Shown: piece after piece, positions 1 to 8,216 of the stretch
Layout: every line of letters begins with the position of its first letter
Numbering within the stretch: the first letter of the stretch is position 1
Assembly: GCF_024448335.1 (NCBI RefSeq)
Contig: NZ_JAMOHM010000011.1
Location: 62,001-126,000, forward strand
Length of the DNA: 64,000 nt
Origin: Stutzerimonas frequens
GTDB lineage: Bacteria > Pseudomonadota > Gammaproteobacteria > Pseudomonadales > Pseudomonadaceae
Direction of reading: 5' to 3'
Translations under genes and position numbers: made by a program
The notes under the pieces: model-generated
What the model saw: only the letters and a program-made list of their open reading frames with translations
Told to the model about the DNA's origin: nothing
The model's database searches: none

Positions 1-1
1 G

Positions 2-127
2 GTCGCCGAGGTCATGTCGGAAAAGGCCCAGTTCGAGATCGAGGCGCCGGCTGCCGGCGTGCTGAAGATCCTCGAGGAAGAAGACGCGGTGATCGCCAAG
101 GGTGCGGTCATCGGCCAGGTGGAATAG
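2..127 (+). CDS. Lipoyl-domain carrier protein (C-terminal part)
   Basis: Only the last 41 codons are in the window; the reading frame is open from base 2 to a TAG at 125-127. The visible peptide has the lipoyl-domain hairpin pattern: a MSEKAQFEIEAP segment, in which the lysine is the expected lipoylation site, then an AAGVLKIL strand and a GAVIGQVE end. Such a domain carries the acyl group between the E1 and E2 sites of a 2-oxoacid dehydrogenase. It stops two bases before the next gene, which encodes only an E2 catalytic domain. The lipoyl carrier is therefore a separate small protein, or the end of a larger one cut by the window edge. Confidence 0.8.
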   Translation, partial: VAEVMSEKAQFEIEAPAAGVLKILEEEDAVIAKGAVIGQVE

Positions 128-129
128 CC

Positions 130-831
130 ATGACTCGACTGGAAATCCTGCCCGAGCGCGCTTCCGAACGGGTGCCGCTCAAGGGCATGCGCAAGATGAT
201 CGCGGCGAAGATGCACGAAAGCCTGCAGACCACCGCGCAGCTGACCCACCACAGCGAATGCCGGCTGGATGCGCTGAAAACCCGCCGCGCCGAGCTGAAG
301 GCCGAGGGCAGCGCGGTGTCCGTGCAGGACCTGTTGCTGCTCAAGGTGATCGAGACGCTGCAGGCCCACCCCAGCCTCAATGCCACGCTGGAAGAAGAGG
401 TGATCCACCACCATGCGGCGGTGCATCTGGGCCTCGCCATTCCACTGCCGGGCGATCTGCTGGTCGCCCCGGCGTTGTTCAATGCCGAACAACTGGACGG
501 CGAAAGCCTGTCCCAGGCGCGCAAGGCGCTGGTGGACAAGGCCCAGACCGGCAAGCTGTCGGTCAAGGAGCTGACCGGCGCCACCTTTACCGTCTCCAAC
601 CTGGGACTGTCGCGGGTGCACCACTTCACGCCGATCCTCAATCCGCCGCAGGTGGCTATCCTCGGGGTCGGTGGCATCCAGCGGCGGCTGGAACTCGGGC
701 CGAGCGGCGAACTGGTGGAAGTCGAGTGGATGGGCCTGTCGCTGACCTTCGACCATCGCGCTGTCAACGGCTCACCCGCGGCTGAATTTCTCGATGATCT
801 CTGCCGGCGCATCGAGGGGTACGCGGCATGA
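130..831 (+). CDS. 2-oxoacid dehydrogenase E2 acyltransferase catalytic domain
   Basis: The 233-residue protein is a stand-alone dihydrolipoamide acyltransferase catalytic domain. The entry helix with MRKMIAAKM lies near residues 20-28, the NLG motif near 157-159 and a GVGGI strand near 179-183. The active-site segment is DHRAVNG at 208-214. Histidine 209 is present, but the usual aspartate of the HxxxDG motif is asparagine 213. There is no lipoyl or E1/E3-binding domain; the lipoyl unit is encoded just upstream. The end overlaps the lipoate ligase start by four bases, so the three genes look like one operon whose E1 genes lie off the left edge. The substrate cannot be read from the sequence. 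Confidence 0.85.
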   Translation: MTRLEILPERASERVPLKGMRKMIAAKMHESLQTTAQLTHHSECRLDALKTRRAELKAEGSAVSVQDLLLLKVIETLQAHPSLNATLEEEVIHHHAAVHLGLAIPLPGDLLVAPALFNAEQLDGESLSQARKALVDKAQTGKLSVKELTGATFTVSNLGLSRVHHFTPILNPPQVAILGVGGIQRRLELGPSGELVEVEWMGLSLTFDHRAVNGSPAAEFLDDLCRRIEGYAA

Positions 832-1595
832 ACGGCATCGCCCGGTTCAGCGTGGGCGCCGGCCTGAATGCCGAGCGGGCCTTGCTGCAGCGCGTCTGTG
901 ACGGACTGTTCGACTGCCAGCTGCTGCTCTGGCGCCCCACCGGCCAGGCACTGGTGATGCCCGGCAGCTTCGAGCGCCGCCCCGGTTTCGCCTTGGCCAG
1001 CCAACGCTGCGCGGCGCAGGGCTGGCCGATCCTGCTGCGCGACACCGGCGGCGAGCCGGTGCCGCAATCATCGGCGGTGCTCAACATCGCGCTGGCCTGC
1101 ACCATGCCGGTCAGCGAGGAGACCGGCAAGCGCATCGTCGTCGCCTACGAGCGACTGCTCGATCCCCTGGCGCTGTGGCTCGCCGAACATGGTCTGCGGG
1201 CAGGAGTCGGCGCGGTTCCAGGCGCCTTTTGCGACGGCCGCTTCAACCTGACGTTGGAGGGCCGCAAGCTGGCCGGCACCGCGCAACGCTGGCGGCGCAG
1301 CTGCGACGGCCGCCCAGCAGTGCTCGCTCATGCGGCTGTGCTGATGGAGGACTGGCGCGAGCCCATGGCCGATGTCGTCAACCGCTTCTATCACGCCTGC
1401 GCCAGCGACCTCCGCTGCCAGGCCGACAGCCATCTGGCTCTCAGCGAGCGACTGCCGGCCGCGTGGAGCGAGGCCGAGTCATTGGCCGACCGTTATCAGC
1501 GCGTTCTGGCCTGGCAAGGTCTGCAGCTCGGCGCCCGCCCTTTGCCGTGCCCGACCGCAAGCGCGGTCGCCGGTCCCCCCTCCCCCTTGCTTTGA
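828..1595 (+). CDS. Lipoate-protein ligase A-like (BPL/LPL family)
   Basis: This 255-residue protein has the lipoate/biotin ligase fold. RDTGGEPVPQ near residues 71-80 and the LNIAL strand correspond to the RRxxGG...LN substrate-binding segment. GRKLAGTAQR near 145-154 contains the expected catalytic lysine (K147). It probably attaches lipoate or octanoate to the lipoyl carrier encoded two genes upstream, which would give this dehydrogenase its own lipoylation enzyme. Translation is coupled to the E2 gene by an ATGA overlap. A transferase (LipM-like) role rather than an ATP-dependent ligase role is also possible, since the sequence signature is shared. Confidence 0.8.
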   Translation: MNGIARFSVGAGLNAERALLQRVCDGLFDCQLLLWRPTGQALVMPGSFERRPGFALASQRCAAQGWPILLRDTGGEPVPQSSAVLNIALACTMPVSEETGKRIVVAYERLLDPLALWLAEHGLRAGVGAVPGAFCDGRFNLTLEGRKLAGTAQRWRRSCDGRPAVLAHAAVLMEDWREPMADVVNRFYHACASDLRCQADSHLALSERLPAAWSEAESLADRYQRVLAWQGLQLGARPLPCPTASAVAGPPSPLL

Positions 1596-1645
1596 ACAAC
1601 AAAACGGTCAGCCATCCGGCCTGGCCATGCATCGGAGGCAACACC

Positions 1646-1741
1646 ATGAGCTACCCCACCACCGCCCCGCCCAAAGTCCGTCTGCGCGACCAGCGCGGTA
1701 TCCAGCCCTTCGGCCGAACAGCGCCGAACGTCAGGGAGTAA
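1646..1741 (+). CDS. Small ORF, 31 aa, possibly a truncated gene start
   Basis: An ATG preceded by a good Shine-Dalgarno sequence (GGAGGC, seven bases upstream) opens a 31-codon frame rich in Pro, Arg and Gln. It stops at TAA 1739-1741, just where the GC-rich sequence gives way to AT-richer DNA leading to the dehydrogenase gene. I do not recognise the peptide. It could be a genuine small protein, or the first codons of a gene whose remainder was lost when the downstream segment arrived. Confidence 0.35.
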   Translation: MSYPTTAPPKVRLRDQRGIQPFGRTAPNVRE

Positions 1742-1825
1742 ACACGTTTTAAAAACATTACCGGTAGATGCTCGCTTGACGCATGCCGGAAGCGCTGAAC
1801 AACCCTAAACAAGGTAATAATAAAA

Positions 1826-3958
1826 ATGAAATCAAGACGACCAACTCTAAGGGTACCTGTGTTAATGGCGGCTTCGCTTTTTGCAACTGCGCCATTGTAT
1901 GCATCAGACAGGATGATTACCGACAAAGAACTGTCTGATGAATCAAACACTGCTGACTGGCTGGCTTATGGACGCACACACTCCGAACAGCGGTTCAGCC
2001 CCCTGAAAGATATCAATGTAGAAAATGTCAGCCAGCTGAAGCCCGAATGGTACGCCCCTCTTCCGGACCGATCCGATATGGTCGGCACGCCCTTGGTCGT
2101 CGATGGCGTCATGTATTACGTGGGCGAAATGAACAGAACGCGTGCGTTCGATGCGCGCACGGGCAAGAAGCTCTGGGAATACGACCCACAGGTTTCCAAA
2201 GAAATTCTCGACAACAACATGAAGAAGGTCTTCTGGAAACATAGCCGCGGACTTTCAACCTATGGTGACAAGTTGTTCATCGCCACCTGGGATGGCCGTC
2301 TTATAGCGATCAACAGAAAAGACGGCAAGGAAGTCTGGCAAACCCGAACCTTTGATCATGATCAGCCGTTGAATATCACCGGCCATCCCAAGGCCTTCGA
2401 CGGCAAGGTATTTGTCGGTAACGGCGGAACGGAACTTGGCCCGATGCGCGGCTATGTGACCGCATATGATGCCGAAACGGGCAAGCAGGTCTGGCGTTTC
2501 TATATCGTCCCTGGCAATCCTGCCGATGGATTCGAGGATGCCGCCCAGGAAATGGCCGCTAAAACCTGGAGTGGCCGGTGGTGGGAGAACGGCGGCGGTG
2601 GCAATGCCTGGCACGGCTGGACGTATGACGAGAAATACAACCAGCTCATCTTTGGTACAGGTAACGGCGGGCCTTGGAATATCAAGGTTCGCAGCCCCGA
2701 GGGTGGCGACAACCTGTTCCTGTGCTCCGTCGTGGCTGTGGATGCGGATACAGGCGAATACAAATGGCACGTCCAGACTGCGCCAGGCGACACCTGGGAC
2801 TACAACTCGAACATGGACATCGTGCTGGCCGATCTGAAAATCGACGGCAAGGATGTTGATGCTGTATTGCATGCGCCGAAAAACGGCTTCTTCTATACGA
2901 TCGACCGTTCGAACGGCAAGGTACTGTCCGCCGAGAAATTCACCGATGCCAACTGGTCAACCAGGTATGACCTGAAAGAGCAGCGCCATATCGTTGCCGA
3001 CGACGCCCGGTATCCCGATGGCGAGAAGAATATCTATCCTTCGGCATTCGGGGCTCACTCATGGCACGCGATGTCTTATAACCCCGAGTTGAATCTTGCC
3101 TTTATCCCAACCAACCATCTGGGCAATACCTTCAAGGATGACGGCAAGAACACGAAGTCTGACCACAAGATGGCAAGCCACAAGCTCTACCTGGGACTGA
3201 CCGGTTGGGAGCTGACCAAAGACCCGCATGAAACTCGCGGTTCCTTGCAGGCCTGGGACCCGATCAAGAATGAGCGTGTGTGGCAAGTCAACCAGAAGAG
3301 CCCATGGGGTGGCGGCACCCTGACCACGGCCGGCAACCTGGTTTTCCAGGGCCAGCCTGACGGCCTGTTCAAAGCCTACGATGCCCGCACCGGCGACGAA
3401 CTTTGGTCATATGACGTGGGCCTCGGTATCTCCGCACCACCGATCACTTACAAGTTGGATGGCAAGCAGATGGTTTCCCTGCTAGTGGGCCCGGGTGGCG
3501 CACTGGCCTCCAACTTCGGCGGCTCCGGTGAACTCGGTTTTGAAAGTCATGGCTGGAAATATGGTGCGCATGAGCGCCGCATCATGACGTTCTCGCTCGA
3601 TGGAAAAGCGGTCGTTCCAAAACAGCCTGCGCCGCAACTTGCCAAGCCCATCATCGATGAGAAGTTCGAGGTCGACACCAAGAAAGCGGAGGCAGGCGCG
3701 GGCGTTTTTGCGGAAAACCTCTGTGTCGGCTGTCATGGCGCCGGAGCGGTTGCCGGTATGAAGGCACCCGATCTACGGGAGTCGCCGATATTGCTCACAG
3801 GCAGTGAGAAGGCGTTCGAGAGTGTCGTGCGCGGCGGCGCGTTACTTGCCAATGGCATGCCCAAGTTCCCGGATCTGACCGATGCCGAGCTGGAAAGCAT
3901 CCGTCACTTCGTTCGCCGGCAAGCACACGACGGTGTGAAGTCTGGCGGCGGACATTAG
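1826..3958 (+). CDS. PQQ-dependent quinohemoprotein alcohol dehydrogenase with C-terminal cytochrome c
   Basis: The 710-residue protein is predicted periplasmic, with a signal peptide over about residues 1-26 ending LYA. It has an eight-bladed PQQ propeller with repeated W-motif endings (for example TGKKLWEY, DGKEVW, TGKQVWRF). Calcium/PQQ residues are visible: E203 in GGTELG, N280 in GTGNGG, and the catalytic aspartate D325 in DTWDYN. A cytochrome c domain follows, with CVGCH at 633-637 and the likely axial Met678 in GMPKF. The vicinal Cys-Cys pair typical of these enzymes is absent. It should oxidise an alcohol and pass electrons through heme c. GC content is visibly lower than in the neighbouring genes, which suggests transfer. 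AAGG upstream supports this start. Confidence 0.88.
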   Translation: MKSRRPTLRVPVLMAASLFATAPLYASDRMITDKELSDESNTADWLAYGRTHSEQRFSPLKDINVENVSQLKPEWYAPLPDRSDMVGTPLVVDGVMYYVGEMNRTRAFDARTGKKLWEYDPQVSKEILDNNMKKVFWKHSRGLSTYGDKLFIATWDGRLIAINRKDGKEVWQTRTFDHDQPLNITGHPKAFDGKVFVGNGGTELGPMRGYVTAYDAETGKQVWRFYIVPGNPADGFEDAAQEMAAKTWSGRWWENGGGGNAWHGWTYDEKYNQLIFGTGNGGPWNIKVRSPEGGDNLFLCSVVAVDADTGEYKWHVQTAPGDTWDYNSNMDIVLADLKIDGKDVDAVLHAPKNGFFYTIDRSNGKVLSAEKFTDANWSTRYDLKEQRHIVADDARYPDGEKNIYPSAFGAHSWHAMSYNPELNLAFIPTNHLGNTFKDDGKNTKSDHKMASHKLYLGLTGWELTKDPHETRGSLQAWDPIKNERVWQVNQKSPWGGGTLTTAGNLVFQGQPDGLFKAYDARTGDELWSYDVGLGISAPPITYKLDGKQMVSLLVGPGGALASNFGGSGELGFESHGWKYGAHERRIMTFSLDGKAVVPKQPAPQLAKPIIDEKFEVDTKKAEAGAGVFAENLCVGCHGAGAVAGMKAPDLRESPILLTGSEKAFESVVRGGALLANGMPKFPDLTDAELESIRHFVRRQAHDGVKSGGGH

Positions 3959-3995
3959 GCCGGCAACTTTCGATCACCAACCAAACAGTTGAACC

Positions 3996-4023
3996 GGTAA
4001 CGCCTGAATAGCCAGGCGTTACC
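3996..4023 (+). terminator. Perfect 10-bp hairpin after the dehydrogenase gene
   Basis: GGTAACGCCT (3996-4005) pairs with AGGCGTTACC (4014-4023) around an 8-base loop, 37 bases after the stop codon. There is no U-tract, so it may be a weak or Rho-assisted terminator, or an mRNA-stabilising 3' structure. Confidence 0.45.
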
Positions 4024-4039
4024 AATAGCAGAAACGCAC

Positions 4040-4085
4040 GCGAATACCGTGAATGCCCACAGGCATTGCGGCTAACGGTATTCGC
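4040..4085 (+). promoter_or_regulatory. Nested inverted repeat in the porin 5' region
   Basis: An 11-bp perfect arm pair, GCGAATACCGT (4040-4050) and ACGGTATTCGC (4075-4085), encloses a second hairpin, AATGCC (4052-4057) with GGCATT (4062-4067) and a four-base loop. It ends 36 bases before the porin start and could act as a protein operator or as an RNA leader structure. Confidence 0.45.
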
Positions 4086-4121
4086 TGCACGCGCACTGCT
4101 ACATCCCAAAGGATCAGAACA

Positions 4122-5390
4122 ATGACAACAAGCCTGCGCTTCGGCAGCGGCCTTCTCGCCGCCTGCCTGTTCACTTCTGCCCAAGCGGCCGAGTATTCAC
4201 CCGATCAGTTCCTGTTCGGCGACTGGAACGGCAGCCGCACCCGCCTGCATGAGGCCGGCGTCGACCTGCAGATCACCTACGTCAACGAGCTGGCCTGGAA
4301 CACGCAGGGCGGCGATGACCACACCGGCACCTATTCTGACCAACTGATGTTCGACGCCGCGCTGGACCTGGACAAACTGCTGGGCTGGTCCGGCGCCGGC
4401 TTTCATTTCACGGTAGTCAACCGCAACGGCGAGAACCTCAACGCCGAAGCCGACCTCGGCGTACTGCTGCAGCCGCAGGAAATCTACGGCTATGGCAGCA
4501 CGACCCGGCTGGTGCAGTTCTATTACCAGCAGGCGCTGCTCGAGGACCGCCTGCTGATCAAGCTCGGCCGGCTGCCCATGAGCGGGGACATCTACCCCTT
4601 CGCCTGCCCGTTCCAGAACCTCGGCTTCTGCGGCACGGTGCCCGGCTACGTCACGCCCAACTGGTACACCTGGCCGATCAGCCAATGGGGCGCTACCGCG
4701 CGCTACCAGCTGAACGAAGAATGGTCGTTGCAGACTGCGCTTTACCAGGTCAACCCGCGCTTCACCGAGCGTGAGCAGGGCCTGAACTTCGGCAGCCCGT
4801 CGGGCACCACCGGCTACCACGCGGTCGCCGAACTCGGCTGGACGCCAACCCTGGGCGGGCAACCTGGCGCCTATAGGCTCGGCCTGTGGCGCAATACCGG
4901 TGACTTCGAAGACCTCTACCGCGACGGTGCCGGCCGGCCCATGTCGCTTTCTGGCGCCGCGGCCGCCGAGCACGACCACGCCACGGGCGGCTACCTGATG
5001 GCCGAACAGCAGGTCTGGCAGAGCGCGGCGCTGCCGGCGCGACGGTTGAAGCTGTTTGCCAACTTCATCCAGTCCGACCCGGACGTGACCTACATCGAGC
5101 GTATCTGGCAGGTTGGCGGCAGCCTCTCGGCCCCCTTCGCCTCGCGCCCGGATGACGAACTCGGCCTGGGCCTCGGCCGCCTGGAAATCAACGACGACGC
5201 CCGCAAGCGCCTGCGCGAACAGGGCGAGCCGGTGCCGGACGTGGAAGACCCCGCCGAGCTCTATTACCGCTTGGTGCTGACACCTGCGGTTTCGCTGACG
5301 CCAAACGTCCAATACTTCCACCGACCGGGCGGTTTCGACGAAGCGGAAGACGTGGTGGTGTTCGGGCTGAAGACGGTGATCAGCTTCTGA
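4122..5390 (+). CDS. OprB-type carbohydrate-selective outer-membrane porin
   Basis: The start at 4122 gives a 422-residue protein with a clean signal peptide (MTTSLRFGSG... ending AQA|AEY); an in-frame ATG 69 bases upstream would bury it. The mature protein begins with the GDWNGSR motif typical of OprB porins, followed by alternating amphipathic strands. It has two cysteines in the CPFQNLGFC segment and a C-terminal strand ending VISF, as expected for BamA-recognised barrels. It lies downstream of the PQQ alcohol dehydrogenase. Pairing a sugar/alcohol porin with a periplasmic PQQ enzyme suggests that it admits the enzyme's substrate, although the intervening hairpins may separate the transcripts. 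Confidence 0.85.
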   Translation: MTTSLRFGSGLLAACLFTSAQAAEYSPDQFLFGDWNGSRTRLHEAGVDLQITYVNELAWNTQGGDDHTGTYSDQLMFDAALDLDKLLGWSGAGFHFTVVNRNGENLNAEADLGVLLQPQEIYGYGSTTRLVQFYYQQALLEDRLLIKLGRLPMSGDIYPFACPFQNLGFCGTVPGYVTPNWYTWPISQWGATARYQLNEEWSLQTALYQVNPRFTEREQGLNFGSPSGTTGYHAVAELGWTPTLGGQPGAYRLGLWRNTGDFEDLYRDGAGRPMSLSGAAAAEHDHATGGYLMAEQQVWQSAALPARRLKLFANFIQSDPDVTYIERIWQVGGSLSAPFASRPDDELGLGLGRLEINDDARKRLREQGEPVPDVEDPAELYYRLVLTPAVSLTPNVQYFHRPGGFDEAEDVVVFGLKTVISF

Positions 5391-5404
5391 CCGGCGCATG
5401 AAGC

Positions 5405-5434
5405 GCGGCGACCGCGCGCAAAGCCGGTCGCCGC
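5405..5434 (+). terminator. GC-rich hairpin after the porin gene
   Basis: GCGGCGACCG (5405-5414) pairs with CGGTCGCCGC (5425-5434) over a 10-base loop, 14 bases after the porin stop. No U-run follows. It is probably a transcription-end structure. Confidence 0.5.
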
Positions 5435-5810
5435 CTGCCCTTCGCTCAAGCCTTACTCTCCACAGCTCCTCAATCTTCACCTTTGCGTACCCCCCGTGGG
5501 TGTGCCAAATCAGCGTGCTGCCGCATGAATATGGTCGTACCGATCGATGGTCCCGATCCTCTGCAGCAAGACCAGCTGGCGTAGGGATTAACCGCAGGCA
5601 ATTTGAAACCGGCGGGCGGGTCGCCTCCTTTCACTGACTTGTTCCACTTGTTCTAACCGCGGCATCACCGACTGCGCCGCGTTGGGACGGCGTGACCCGG
5701 TGCGCACCATCGACGGGCGCCGAAGGGCTGGGAAGCCGCCTGATCAAGTGGTCAGCCGCAGGCCGAAATCCGTTCCCAAAACAGCAACATAGTTCCGATC
5801 CGCGGCGTTC
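5435..5810. other. Intergenic region without a supported gene
   Basis: About 375 bases between the porin hairpin and the sigma-54 candidate hold no reading frame with a credible start or protein pattern. A perfect palindrome GGTGCGCACC lies at 5699-5708, about 100 bases upstream of the -24 box, where an enhancer-binding activator would be expected to bind. Confidence 0.4.
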
Positions 5811-5826
5811 TGGCACAGCCGGTGCA
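5811..5826 (+). promoter_or_regulatory. Candidate sigma-54 (-24/-12) promoter
   Basis: TGGCACAGCCGGTGCA matches the RpoN consensus TGGCACG-N4-TTGCA. The invariant GG (5812-5813) and GC (5824-5825) are at the correct spacing and the -24 hexamer is exact; the mismatches are an A for G at position 7 and a G for the first T of the -12 box. The predicted start is near 5837, which leaves a leader of about 50 bases before the binding-protein gene. Nitrogen or sulfur-starvation control through an enhancer-binding protein is an inference. Confidence 0.6.
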
Positions 5827-5888
5827 CCTTCAAAAGCAGGCGTCATGCCCTGTTAGTACAAGTTGCTCAACCGCCAAGGTGAAGACAA

Positions 5889-7259
5889 ATGGACAACCGG
5901 AATAGCCTGCTTGCGACCTCGTTACTCGGATCGGTACTGCTGTTCAGCGGCCCGCTGGCAGCGGAAACCATCCGCATCGGAATTGGCCATCAGAGCATGG
6001 TCACCAACACCGTTTCCGGCGGCATCGTGCTGGAGAAGCTCGACCTGCTGAACAAGCACCTGCCGCGAACCGGCAAGTATGCGGACGCCGACTACCGGAT
6101 CGAGTTTCGCGACTACGATTCCGGCCCGCCGATCACCAACCAGATGCTCGCCGGCAAGCTCGACTTCGGTGTCATGGGCGACTACCCGCTGATCGTCAAT
6201 GGCGCCAAGTTCCAGGCCACCGGCAAGCAGCAGACGCGCTTCATTGCCGTGACCGGCTACAACCTCAAGGGCACCGGAAACGGCATCGTGGTGCCCAAGG
6301 ACTCACCCGTGCAGTCGCTTGCCGACCTCGCAGGCAAGAGCCTGTCCACGCCGGTCGGCAGTGCGGCCTGGGGCATGACCCTGAAGGTGCTGCGCGACGC
6401 AGGGCTGTCCGACAAGGTGACGCTGGTCAACCAGAGCCCACCGGTGGGCGCGGCGAACATTGCCGCCGGCAAGATCGACGCGCATGCCGACTTCTGCCCC
6501 TGGTCAGAGATCATGGAGTTCCGCGGCACCGCGCGGAAGATCTACGACGGCAGCGAGGCCGGCATCCCCACCTTCCACGGCATCGTGGTGCGCGACGACT
6601 TCGCCAAGCAGTACCCCGAGGTGGTCGAGGGCGTGCTCAAGGCCACCCTGGCCGCGCAGCAATGGATCAGCGACGACCCACGGCGCGCCGCGGAAAAGGT
6701 CGCCGAGTGGACCGGCGTGGAGAAGGAAGTGCTGTATCTGTATTTCAGCCAGGGCGGCATTTCGACCATGGAGGCGAGCATCAAGCCGCAGTGGGTCGAG
6801 GCGATGAAATACGACCACGCCCTGCTGCAGCAGGAAATGCAGATCCCCGATCTGGATTTCGCCGCCTGGATCGACGACAGCTACCTGAAGAAAGCCTACT
6901 CCGACATGGGCCTGGACTACGCCGCCGCGGTCGCCAGCGTGGTTAGCCCGGTCGCCCGCGCGCCAGGACGCAAACCGGCGGAGATCTGGTTCCAGGACCA
7001 GGGCATCGTCGCCTACGACAGCACCGCCGCCATGCTCGCTGCCGAAGCCAACGCCGAGGCGTCCGGCAACGCCATCAACGCCACCTACGTCTACGACAAC
7101 CTCACCGGCCTGAAGCTGTTCGGCAAGGCGGCCTACCTGGTCAAGGACGCCAGCGGCGAGGTGCTGGCCTTCATGAAGAAAAGCGACTCGGAGCAGCACA
7201 TCGCCCAGCACGGCGGCAACGCCCTGCTGACCGATGTACCCGTGGCGATGCTGGACTGA
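5889..7259 (+). CDS. NitT/TauT-type ABC substrate-binding protein with NosL-like C-terminal extension
   Basis: The 456-residue protein has a signal peptide (cleavage near LAA|ETIR) and a class II binding-protein core similar to aliphatic sulfonate, nitrate and taurine receptors. Core segments include RIGIGHQSM, DFGVMGDYPL and a TPVGSAAWG loop. It is over 100 residues longer than usual. From about residue 350 onward there is an added domain with YLVKDASGE...AFMKKSDSEQHIAQHGG, whose pattern resembles the copper-chaperone family NosL. It is first in a run with the permease and ATPase and lies behind a sigma-54-like promoter. The substrate is unknown; the redox genes downstream favour a sulfur-containing ligand. 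Confidence 0.8.
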   Translation: MDNRNSLLATSLLGSVLLFSGPLAAETIRIGIGHQSMVTNTVSGGIVLEKLDLLNKHLPRTGKYADADYRIEFRDYDSGPPITNQMLAGKLDFGVMGDYPLIVNGAKFQATGKQQTRFIAVTGYNLKGTGNGIVVPKDSPVQSLADLAGKSLSTPVGSAAWGMTLKVLRDAGLSDKVTLVNQSPPVGAANIAAGKIDAHADFCPWSEIMEFRGTARKIYDGSEAGIPTFHGIVVRDDFAKQYPEVVEGVLKATLAAQQWISDDPRRAAEKVAEWTGVEKEVLYLYFSQGGISTMEASIKPQWVEAMKYDHALLQQEMQIPDLDFAAWIDDSYLKKAYSDMGLDYAAAVASVVSPVARAPGRKPAEIWFQDQGIVAYDSTAAMLAAEANAEASGNAINATYVYDNLTGLKLFGKAAYLVKDASGEVLAFMKKSDSEQHIAQHGGNALLTDVPVAMLD

Positions 7260-7310
7260 GCCCCTGCGCGGCCCGTGCCACGGGCCCGCCTCAAGCCGAG
7301 GAGTGACCGC

Positions 7311-8216
7311 ATGAGCGTCAAACCGACCCCCCTGTTCGATAGCGATCCGGCAGCGCCAGAAGCCGACCGGCCGCTGCTGACCGCTGCGCCGGCTCCCCAG
7401 CCAGCGCCGGTTGCCACCCCTTCCGCGCCGCGTCGCCTGCCGCCGATGGCCGGGCGTTACCTAGTGCGCGTGCTGGCGCTGCTGGCAGCCTTGCTGATCT
7501 GGCACCTGGCGACCGCGACGGGCTTCAACCTGTTCATAAATTTCGAGAACGTGCCGGCACCGCTGCTGGTGGGCCAGACGCTGATCCAGCAGCTGGGCAG
7601 CAGCGAGTTCTACCTGCACATCGTCCACAGCCTGGAACGCATCGCGCTGGCCTATGCCTACGCCGTGGTGCTCGGCGTCCTTTGCGGCGTGCTGATCGGC
7701 CGTTCGCGCTGGGCCGAAGACATCCTGCTGCCCTACATCGAGCTGTTCCGGCCGATTCCGGCGGTGGCCTGGATTCCGTTGGCGATCCTGATGCTGCCAA
7801 CCGAGCAGTCGAGCATCGTCTTCATCACCTTTCTCGGCGCCTTCTTCCCCATCGTGCTGAACACCGTGCACGGCGTGGAGCAGACGCCGGACGTGCTGGT
7901 GCGTGCCGCCCGCAGCCTGGGCGCCAGCGACCGGGCGATCCTCTGGCACGTGGTGATTCCCGGTGCGATGCCAAGCATCGTCGCCGGCCTGGCGATCGGC
8001 ATGGGCGTAGCCTGGTTCTCGCTGCTGGCCGGCGAAATCATCAGCGGCCAATACGGCATCGGCTACTTCACCTGGACCAGCTACACCCTGGTCAAGTACC
8101 CGGAAATCATCATCGGCATGCTCACCATCGGCGGGCTCGGCACGCTCTGCACGCTGCTCGTGCGCAAGGCCTGCGTGCCGCTGCTGCGCTGGCAGCAGCA
8201 GGGGGGCCGGTCATGA
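7311..8216 (+). CDS. ABC transporter permease (BPD_transp_1, SsuC/TauC-like)
   Basis: The start at 7311 follows GAGGAG at good spacing; a frame extension to 7275 lacks a ribosome site. The 301-residue product has a Pro/Ala-rich cytoplasmic leader of about 45 residues, then roughly six membrane segments. The EAA-type loop RAARSLGASDRAILWHVVIPGAMP contacts the ATPase. It forms the membrane channel for the preceding binding protein. It overlaps the ATPase gene by four bases (ATGA), so the two are translationally coupled. Confidence 0.88.
   Translation: MSVKPTPLFDSDPAAPEADRPLLTAAPAPQPAPVATPSAPRRLPPMAGRYLVRVLALLAALLIWHLATATGFNLFINFENVPAPLLVGQTLIQQLGSSEFYLHIVHSLERIALAYAYAVVLGVLCGVLIGRSRWAEDILLPYIELFRPIPAVAWIPLAILMLPTEQSSIVFITFLGAFFPIVLNTVHGVEQTPDVLVRAARSLGASDRAILWHVVIPGAMPSIVAGLAIGMGVAWFSLLAGEIISGQYGIGYFTWTSYTLVKYPEIIIGMLTIGGLGTLCTLLVRKACVPLLRWQQQGGRS

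Noticed and set aside
5398..5637. A 79-codon ORF after the porin gene
   Set aside because: It begins inside the terminator hairpin, has no ribosome site and no recognisable protein pattern.
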